Shown here piece after piece: positions 7,664 through 12,519 of a stretch of 13,349 nucleotides of DNA. The DNA comes from an uncultured Burkholderiales bacterium (lineage in GTDB: Bacteria; Pseudomonadota; Gammaproteobacteria; Burkholderiales; Burkholderiaceae_C): NCBI GenBank assembly GCA_903952885.1, contig CAJBHE010000268.1, forward strand, positions 1 through 13,349, read 5' to 3'. The notes under the pieces were generated by a model. That model did no database searches. It worked only from the letters and a program-made list of their open reading frames with translations, and was not told the origin of the DNA. Every line of letters starts with the position of its first letter. The first letter of the stretch is position 1. The position numbers and the translations under genes were made by a program.

Positions 7664-7725
7664 GTTGGCCCATGGGTGTAGGTGTTAACCCGTCACAAAA
7701 TTTTGATAAAGTGTCTAAATTAATA

Positions 7726-7776
7726 ACAAATATGGCAAAAATGCCGGAGGATCATGGGCGATTACACAAATATGGC
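7726..7776 (+). repeat. 11-bp direct repeat around the methyltransferase start
   Basis: ACAAATATGGC occurs exactly at 7726-7736 and at 7766-7776, 40 bases apart. The first copy is in the untranslated leader and the second in codons 5-8 of the methyltransferase gene. Between them are GGAGG (7746-7750) and ATG 7754. It may be a local duplication or chance in AT-rich DNA. Confidence 0.5.
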
Positions 7777-8467
7777 GGGTTACTACGATGTAATCATGAC
7801 CTCTGGTTACTACGATTATGAAAAAATTGTGGACAGCCTTGTGGCCCATCATCCCCAGCGCAATGTTTTAGAAATTGGTTGTGGCACCGGTTTGATCTTG
7901 GAAGAGCTGGCCAAACGCCAGCCCATGTTACCGATTACGGGCATCGATTTGACCGAGCCCATGTTGTCGATCGCGCATAAGCGATTGGCCTCGTTTCCCA
8001 CTGTGTCGCTTTCTCAGCAAAACATCACCGAGTTGGCCTTGGATGAAAAGCACGAATTGGCTTTCTCTTATGGAGGCGTTTGGTACTTTGTAATTGACGG
8101 CGACAAAGAGCCCTTCTTGGTCAGCCACATTGCAGATGCGCACGCCAATGAATTGGGGTTCGAGCATTTGGCTAAACACATGGCAGTGGGCAGCACCTTG
8201 TTGTTGGGTATTCAAGGCCCGCACCACGACTACGAAACGGTCATTTCCAATGGTATGACGTATTCGCAAAAAATTGACCCCACCGACATTGGTTTCACCA
8301 AGCACTATTACTTGCAAGATGGTGACCACAAGGTGATGGATCAAACTGTTCACTATCGCACCTACACCTTTGCCCAAGCGCAAGAGCTCATGGGGGCCTA
8401 TGGGTTTGAGTTCGTAGCAGAGAAAGATGCCAATCAGCTCTTTTTGCAGTTCAAAAAGGTGAACTAA
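7754..8467 (+). CDS. Class I SAM-dependent methyltransferase, substrate unknown
   Basis: This 237-residue protein has a Rossmann-type SAM-binding core: motif I 'VLEIGCGTGLILEEL' (~residues 37-51) and the acidic post-I strand 'ITGIDLTEPMLSIAHKRL'. The N-terminus (with 'YYDVIM') resembles small-molecule N-methyltransferases of the DesVI type. The C-terminal half (PHHDYETVISNGMTYSQKI onwards) is not a family I can name. GGAGG lies only 3 bases before ATG 7754; an in-frame ATG at 7772 would have a longer spacing but would drop six residues. It is the first gene of a coupled operon: its TAA overlaps the next ATG by one base (TAATG). The 154-base gap upstream is AT-rich and may hold the promoter (TTGATA at 7703-7708), but I see no convincing -10. 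Confidence 0.85.
   Translation: MGDYTNMAGYYDVIMTSGYYDYEKIVDSLVAHHPQRNVLEIGCGTGLILEELAKRQPMLPITGIDLTEPMLSIAHKRLASFPTVSLSQQNITELALDEKHELAFSYGGVWYFVIDGDKEPFLVSHIADAHANELGFEHLAKHMAVGSTLLLGIQGPHHDYETVISNGMTYSQKIDPTDIGFTKHYYLQDGDHKVMDQTVHYRTYTFAQAQELMGAYGFEFVAEKDANQLFLQFKKVN
7778..7816 (+). repeat. 12-bp in-frame direct repeat in the methyltransferase N-terminus
   Basis: GGTTACTACGAT occurs at 7778-7789 and 7805-7816, exactly 27 bases (nine codons) apart. It encodes Gly-Tyr-Tyr-Asp twice in the N-terminal helix region. The in-frame spacing suggests a small tandem duplication in this part of the gene. Confidence 0.6.
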
Positions 8468-9366
8468 TGAGCGCTGCAAAACCAAAGTTGTTTTTCATTG
8501 GCGTGGGCAACATGGGCAACCCCATGGCGACCAACTTGGTGAAGGCGGGTTACTCCGTCAGCGTATTTGATGTGTCCCGTGCCAAGGCTGAGAACTTGAT
8601 TGCCTTGGGTGCGACTTGGGTGGGCAGCTTGGCCGAAGGTGCGGCACACGCTGATGTGGTGATGGCTTCGCTGCCAGGCCCCGTGCAAGTGCGCGAGGTC
8701 ATGTTGGGCGAGCAGGGTGTGTTGGCCCACATCAAAGCGGGCGCCACCGTGATTGACACTTCCACCAGCGCCGTGGAGTTGGTACGCCAGTTGGTGGCTT
8801 TGGCCAACAGCAAAGGCGTGGGCTTTTTAGAAGCGCCCGTCACCAACGCGGTGGACATGGCGGCCTTGGGCCGCTTGTCTATTTTTGTGGGCGGCGACTC
8901 AGCCACCTTTGAAAAACACAAACCCATCTTTGACGTCATCGGCGAAAAAATCTTTCACGTCGGCGAGCCAGGCAACGGCGCGACCATCAAGCTGCTCACC
9001 AACTTGTTGTGGTTTGTCAGCGCAGCGGCCATTGGCGAAGGTTTGATGTTGGGCGCCAAGGCTGGTATTCCGCTACACACCGTGTGGGAAGCCATCAAGT
9101 CAAGCGCTGGCAACAGCTGGGTGGCTGAGCACGATGTGCCGTCCATCTTTGCCGGTCACTACGACCCCAGTTTTTCGCTGGCCTTGTGCTGCAAAGATTT
9201 GGGCCTCATCAATGGCATTGCCAAATCCCAAGGCTACGACTTGCCCATGGGCGGCATGGCGCAACAGTTGTTCCAACAAGCCATGGCTACCTACGGTCCT
9301 GAAGCGGCCGAGCTGCATGTGGTGAAACTTTTAGAAGAGCGTGTGGGACACATGCTGCGACCATGA
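8467..9366 (+). CDS. NAD(P)-dependent beta-hydroxyacid dehydrogenase (3-hydroxyisobutyrate dehydrogenase family)
   Basis: This 299-residue enzyme belongs to the family that oxidises 3-hydroxyacids or reduces the matching semialdehydes (3-hydroxyisobutyrate, tartronate semialdehyde and others). The N-terminal Rossmann domain opens with 'FFIGVGNMGNPMATNL'. The catalytic lysine is Lys175 in 'GNGATIKLLTN', with Asn179 at the usual +4 position, and 'CCKDLGL' is the conserved C-terminal motif. The substrate-binding motif normally read as D-x-P-V-S-G-G is here E122-A-P-V-T126-N127-A128, so the carboxylate-binding Ser-Gly-Gly is replaced. Substrate therefore cannot be named. It is coupled to both neighbours: it starts on the methyltransferase stop codon and its TGA overlaps the aminotransferase ATG (ATGA). 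Confidence 0.88.
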   Translation: MSAAKPKLFFIGVGNMGNPMATNLVKAGYSVSVFDVSRAKAENLIALGATWVGSLAEGAAHADVVMASLPGPVQVREVMLGEQGVLAHIKAGATVIDTSTSAVELVRQLVALANSKGVGFLEAPVTNAVDMAALGRLSIFVGGDSATFEKHKPIFDVIGEKIFHVGEPGNGATIKLLTNLLWFVSAAAIGEGLMLGAKAGIPLHTVWEAIKSSAGNSWVAEHDVPSIFAGHYDPSFSLALCCKDLGLINGIAKSQGYDLPMGGMAQQLFQQAMATYGPEAAELHVVKLLEERVGHMLRP

Positions 9367-10670
9367 AGAATCAATCTCGATTACTTGCCGAAGCCCATTT
9401 GCACATGCCGCAAGGCGTGGCCGAAAACTACCGCTATTGGGGTGAAAAAGATACCGTTTTTATCGCCAGCGCTAAAGGCTGCACGTTGACGGACGTGGAC
9501 GGCAAAACCTATGTGGACTTTCGCTTAGGCTACGGCCCCATCATTTTGGGCTACCGCGATGAGCGCGTGGACAACGCAGTGATTGAGCAAATCACCCAAC
9601 GCGGCACGTTGTCGGGTTTCTCGACCGAACTCGACACAACTGTGGTCAAGCAAGTCAAAGCCCTGTGCCCCAACATTGACAAGATGCGCTTTGCTAACTC
9701 GGGCACAGAGGCGGTGATGGGCGCAGTGCGCACCGCGCGTGGCTACACCCAACGCGACCGCGTGGCGATCGTGGAAGGCTCTTTCCACGGCTTGTACGAC
9801 GAGATGATGTGGAAGTCAGACATCGAGCGTTGGCAGCCAGGCAGCCACGTTGCACCTAAAGTTATTCCCTTTGGCGGCGGCATTCCAGAGCGCAGCCGTG
9901 ACTTGCTGAGCATCATCAGCCACAACGACTTTGAAGCTTTAGAAAACTTGTTTGCCAAACAAGGTGACACCTTGGCCTGTGTGGTGATTGAGCCCATCAT
10001 TGGCAACGCCGGCAGCGTGGCCGCCACCCAAGAATGGCTGCAACGCTTGCGCGATCTGTGCACGCAGCACGGCACGGTGCTCATCATTGACGAAGTGAAA
10101 TCAGGCTTTCGCGTCGCAAAGGGAGGGGCGCAGGAGTTGTATGGCATCCACGGCGACCTCACCACCTATGCCAAAGCCATGGGCAACGGCTACCCAGTCG
10201 CGGCCTTCGGCGGCAAAGCTCATGTGATGGATGTGGTGGGTTCGCACGCCGGCGGCGTGGTGCATGGCGGTACGTACACGGGCAACTTGGTAGCGCTCAG
10301 TGCTGCACATGCGACGCTCAAAATTTTGACGGAGACCAACGCACAGCAAACCATCAACCATGCCGGTGAGCAGATTCAAGCCGTGCTGGGCCGTGTGTTC
10401 ACAGCGGTAGGTTTGGAACATGCCTTTGCAGGACCGCCTGCGATGTTTGGCATTCACTTCAGTGCCACCGTGCCCACCAACTACCGCGACTGGCGCGTCA
10501 CCAACAGCGATCTGTTCCGCAAGTTTGCGTGGGCCTTGATTGCGCGTGGCGTGATGCTCGAACCCGACTCGCGCGAGCCGTGGTTCATTTGCGAAGCCCA
10601 CCAGCACATGGATTTTGGTTGGCTGGAAGACGTGGCCACGCAGTCGATTCGCGAGGCGCTTGCCAGCTGA
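9363..10670 (+). CDS. Class III PLP-dependent aminotransferase (glutamate-1-semialdehyde aminomutase-like)
   Basis: This is a 435-residue fold-type I PLP enzyme. It has the phosphate-binding 'FANSGTEAVMGAVRTAR', 'GSFHGLYDE' with the ring-stacking region, 'IIDEVKSGFRV' with the Asp that contacts the PLP nitrogen, and the Schiff-base Lys271 in 'TYAKAMGNGYPVAAFGG'. 'GGTYTGNLVALSAA' follows, as in the GSAM/beta-amino-acid aminotransferase branch. It is unlikely to be HemL itself: the lysine context differs from the usual GKIIGGG and it sits in an operon with unrelated enzymes. Substrate is unknown; amino groups on beta-amino acids or semialdehydes are family-level possibilities. ATG 9363 overlaps the preceding stop by four bases. 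It is the last gene of the three-gene unit; no T-rich terminator follows. Confidence 0.9.
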   Translation: MKNQSRLLAEAHLHMPQGVAENYRYWGEKDTVFIASAKGCTLTDVDGKTYVDFRLGYGPIILGYRDERVDNAVIEQITQRGTLSGFSTELDTTVVKQVKALCPNIDKMRFANSGTEAVMGAVRTARGYTQRDRVAIVEGSFHGLYDEMMWKSDIERWQPGSHVAPKVIPFGGGIPERSRDLLSIISHNDFEALENLFAKQGDTLACVVIEPIIGNAGSVAATQEWLQRLRDLCTQHGTVLIIDEVKSGFRVAKGGAQELYGIHGDLTTYAKAMGNGYPVAAFGGKAHVMDVVGSHAGGVVHGGTYTGNLVALSAAHATLKILTETNAQQTINHAGEQIQAVLGRVFTAVGLEHAFAGPPAMFGIHFSATVPTNYRDWRVTNSDLFRKFAWALIARGVMLEPDSREPWFICEAHQHMDFGWLEDVATQSIREALAS

Positions 10671-10695
10671 ACGAGCGACGACGGAGTGCCCCGCA

Positions 10696-10723
10696 TTGGG
10701 GTTGCTAAAGAAGTCGGGATAAT
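10696..10723 (+). promoter_or_regulatory. Candidate dusA promoter, predicting a leaderless mRNA
   Basis: TTGGGG (10696-10701) and GATAAT (10718-10723) are spaced by 16 bases. The -10 ends 6 bases before ATG 10730, so the start point would fall on or next to the A of the ATG. No Shine-Dalgarno sequence is seen before the ATG, in agreement with a leaderless transcript. Confidence 0.5.
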
Positions 10724-10729
10724 CGCCCC

Positions 10730-11740
10730 ATGAATTTTCCCGATGCCTCGCTTTGGCGCACCTCAGTTGCCCCGATGATGGATTGGACGGATCGCCATTG
10801 CCGCTACTTCCATCGCCTGCTCAGCCGCAACACTTTGCTCTACACCGAGATGGTCACCACGGGTGCGCTTCGTCATGGCGACACACAACGACATTTGCGT
10901 TTCAACGCCGAAGAGCATCCTGTGGCTTTGCAGCTGGGCGGCAGCGACGCGGCTGATTTGGCGCACGGCGCGAAGCTGGGCGAACAGTGGGGCTATAACG
11001 AAATCAACCTCAACTGCGGTTGCCCGTCAGACCGTGTGCAGCGTGGCGCATTTGGGGCGTGTTTGATGAACGAGCCACGCACAGTGGCTGATGGCGTGAA
11101 AGCCATGATGGATGTGGTGAGCATTCCTGTGACGGTGAAGCACCGCATTGGCATTGACCGCATTGAGAGCTACGACTTTGTGCGAGACTTTGTGGGTACG
11201 GTCAGCGATGCGGGCTGCAAGGTGTTCATCGTGCATGCGCGTAATGCGTGGCTCGATGGCTTGAGCCCCAAAGAAAACCGCGAAATTCCGCCGCTGCGCT
11301 ATGAGCTGGGTTACCAGCTGAAAAAAGACTTTCCTAATTTGATCATCGCCATCAACGGCGGCATCACCACCAACGCGCAAATGGCCGAGCATTTACAGCA
11401 TGTCGATGGTGTGATGTTGGGACGCGAAGCCTATTACCGCCCGTGGCTGATGACCACGTGGGATGCTGAGTTTTACAACGACCCACACGACATACTCAGC
11501 CGCGAAGCGGTGGAAGAGGCGATGGTCGCCTACATGGAGCGTGCCTACGCCGAAGACGGTTGCCCTTGGTATCCGATTGCGAGACACATGCTGGGCTTGT
11601 TCCATGGCCAACGCGGTGCGCGTTTGTGGCGACAAACATGGAGCAACCACAAGCTCAAACCCTTGCCCCCACGTGAGGTGCTCAAGCTTGCGCGAGAGGC
11701 TTTGGCCCGTGGCGCAGAACATCCAGCCGAGACGAACTGA
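10730..11740 (+). CDS. dusA: tRNA-dihydrouridine(20/20a) synthase DusA
   Basis: This 336-residue FMN enzyme reduces uridines in the tRNA D-loop to dihydrouridine using NADPH. The N-terminal TIM barrel begins 'VAPMMDWTDRHCRYF' and continues with 'YTEMVTTGALRHGD', which is typical of DusA. The catalytic acid is Cys98 in 'LNCGCPSDRVQRGAFGACLM'. Phosphate and FMN contacts lie in 'TVKHRIGID', 'FIVHARNAWLDGLSPKENR', 'INGGI' and 'GVMLGREAYYRPW'. The C-terminal helical tRNA-binding domain follows. ATG 10730 gives the usual N-terminus. It stands 59 bases after the aminotransferase gene with its own promoter candidate, and its end faces gntR 11 bases away with no terminator between them. Confidence 0.95.
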   Translation: MNFPDASLWRTSVAPMMDWTDRHCRYFHRLLSRNTLLYTEMVTTGALRHGDTQRHLRFNAEEHPVALQLGGSDAADLAHGAKLGEQWGYNEINLNCGCPSDRVQRGAFGACLMNEPRTVADGVKAMMDVVSIPVTVKHRIGIDRIESYDFVRDFVGTVSDAGCKVFIVHARNAWLDGLSPKENREIPPLRYELGYQLKKDFPNLIIAINGGITTNAQMAEHLQHVDGVMLGREAYYRPWLMTTWDAEFYNDPHDILSREAVEEAMVAYMERAYAEDGCPWYPIARHMLGLFHGQRGARLWRQTWSNHKLKPLPPREVLKLAREALARGAEHPAETN

Positions 11741-11751
11741 CCGTTGGTGAG

Positions 11752-12387
11752 TTAGCTCGCAGCCTCTAGGCCGTTGGCAAAGTGTTCGCTCATGCGCTGC
11801 GCACTGAGCGGAGCGTTGCGCGCCATCAACGCATCCATGATGGCTTGGTGCTCTTTGAGCGACTCTTCGAGTCGGCCACTTTTAAACAGCGAGTTGTGGC
11901 GGTTGAGCTTCATCACCTTGCGCAGGTCCGCCACCATTTGGTCGCGCCAACGGTTATTAGCGATTTCTAGCAAACGCATGTGAAAACGTTCGTTCACTTC
12001 AAAGAACTTCTCACGGTCTGGTTTTGCCAACGTCAGTTCGTCATGCAGGGCTTGTAAGTCTTGTAGTTGTTCGGCTGTGGCCTCAGAGGCCACCACTCCT
12101 GCAGCGTCTGATTCCAACAAAGAGAGCAAGTGGTACACGTCACGTTGGTCTTTCTCATTGACCTCGGTCACGTAAGCGCCGCGTCGCACCTTCATGGTCA
12201 CCAAACCTTCAGCGGCCAGCACCTTGAGCGCCTCGCGCATGGGCGTGCGGCTGATGCCGTATTCCTCGGCCAAACGCATCTCGTCAATCCAGCTGCCTGG
12301 CTCTAATTCAGCCGCAAAAATGCGTTGTCGAAGCAATTCGGCAACTTCTTCATACAGGGCGCGAGGGGTGAGGGTGACAGCGGACAT
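11752..12387 (-). CDS. GntR-family transcriptional regulator, FCD (FadR) subfamily
   Basis: This is a 211-residue regulator. The N-terminal winged helix contains 'LYEEVAELLRQRIFAAELEPGSW' and the recognition helix 'ISRTPMREALKVLAAEGLV' (residues 45-63). From about residue 80 to the end is an all-helical FCD effector domain with His136 ('NERFHMRLLE'), 'EHQAIMDALMARN' and a late 'SEHFANGL' histidine. These are usual metal or ligand positions, though the usual Asp before Phe-His is Asn132. ATG at 12387 is preferred; an upstream in-frame start adds 24 AT-rich, non-family residues. It is divergent from methylmalonyl-CoA mutase, so propionate or methylmalonyl metabolism is the likely regulon, with an acyl-CoA or organic acid as ligand (inference). 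Confidence 0.91.
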   Translation of the reverse strand: MSAVTLTPRALYEEVAELLRQRIFAAELEPGSWIDEMRLAEEYGISRTPMREALKVLAAEGLVTMKVRRGAYVTEVNEKDQRDVYHLLSLLESDAAGVVASEATAEQLQDLQALHDELTLAKPDREKFFEVNERFHMRLLEIANNRWRDQMVADLRKVMKLNRHNSLFKSGRLEESLKEHQAIMDALMARNAPLSAQRMSEHFANGLEAAS

Positions 12388-12395
12388 GGACTCGA

Positions 12396-12425
12396 ATTGT
12401 AAGCTGAGACAATATTTTGAATCAA
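12396..12425 (-). promoter_or_regulatory. Candidate gntR promoter (minus strand)
   Basis: Read on the minus strand, TTGATT (12420-12425) and TACAAT (12396-12401) are separated by 18 bases. The -10 ends 8 bases before the gntR ATG, so the mRNA would have only about 1-3 leader bases. No Shine-Dalgarno sequence is visible. Confidence 0.55.
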
Positions 12426-12444
12426 TAATTATAAATGATATGAT
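12417..12444 (+). promoter_or_regulatory. Candidate methylmalonyl-CoA mutase promoter (plus strand)
   Basis: TTGAAT (12417-12422) and TATGAT (12439-12444) are separated by 16 bases. The predicted start near 12451 gives a leader of about 70 bases. The -35 hexamer shares bases with the -35 of the opposite gntR promoter. Confidence 0.5.
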
Positions 12445-12446
12445 TC
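12419..12446. promoter_or_regulatory. Inverted repeat, candidate GntR operator
   Basis: GAATCA (12419-12424) and TGATTC (12441-12446) form an exact 6-base inverted repeat with 16 bases between. The left arm covers the -35 region of both promoter candidates and the right arm covers the mutase -10. The intervening bases are almost only A and T and include the self-complementary ATAATTAT. The position fits an operator that could silence both genes. Confidence 0.45.
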
Positions 12447-12453
12447 TGTAACA

Positions 12454-12490
12454 GATCAAAACCCTAGGCTAAGCTTGGGTTTCTTTGATC
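12454..12490 (+). promoter_or_regulatory. Imperfect stem-loop at the predicted 5' end of the mutase mRNA
   Basis: GATCAAA (12454-12460) pairs with TTTGATC (12484-12490), and the adjoining ACCC (12461-12464) pairs with GGGT (12477-12480), with a 3-base bulge (TTC) on the right side. A further A-G/C-T pair may form inside. It lies just downstream of the predicted start point, 29 bases before ATG 12520. It could stabilise the transcript, act as a second operator as DNA, or be a weak terminator-like hairpin. Confidence 0.5.
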
Positions 12491-12519
12491 GATGCACCCC
12501 CCTTCAAGAGTGATTTGCC

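Noticed and set aside
9363..10670. Assignment of the aminotransferase as hemL (glutamate-1-semialdehyde aminomutase)
   Set aside because: The family fold matches, but the lysine-region sequence and the operon partners differ from HemL; only a family-level call is justified.
10690..10702. CCCC-GCATT-GGGG as a terminator after the aminotransferase gene
   Set aside because: The stem is only four base pairs and no T-run follows; it overlaps the dusA -35 candidate instead.
12454..12519. Cobalamin riboswitch upstream of the B12-dependent mutase
   Set aside because: The predicted leader is only about 70 bases and has one simple hairpin, far shorter than the conserved cobalamin riboswitch with its B12 box.
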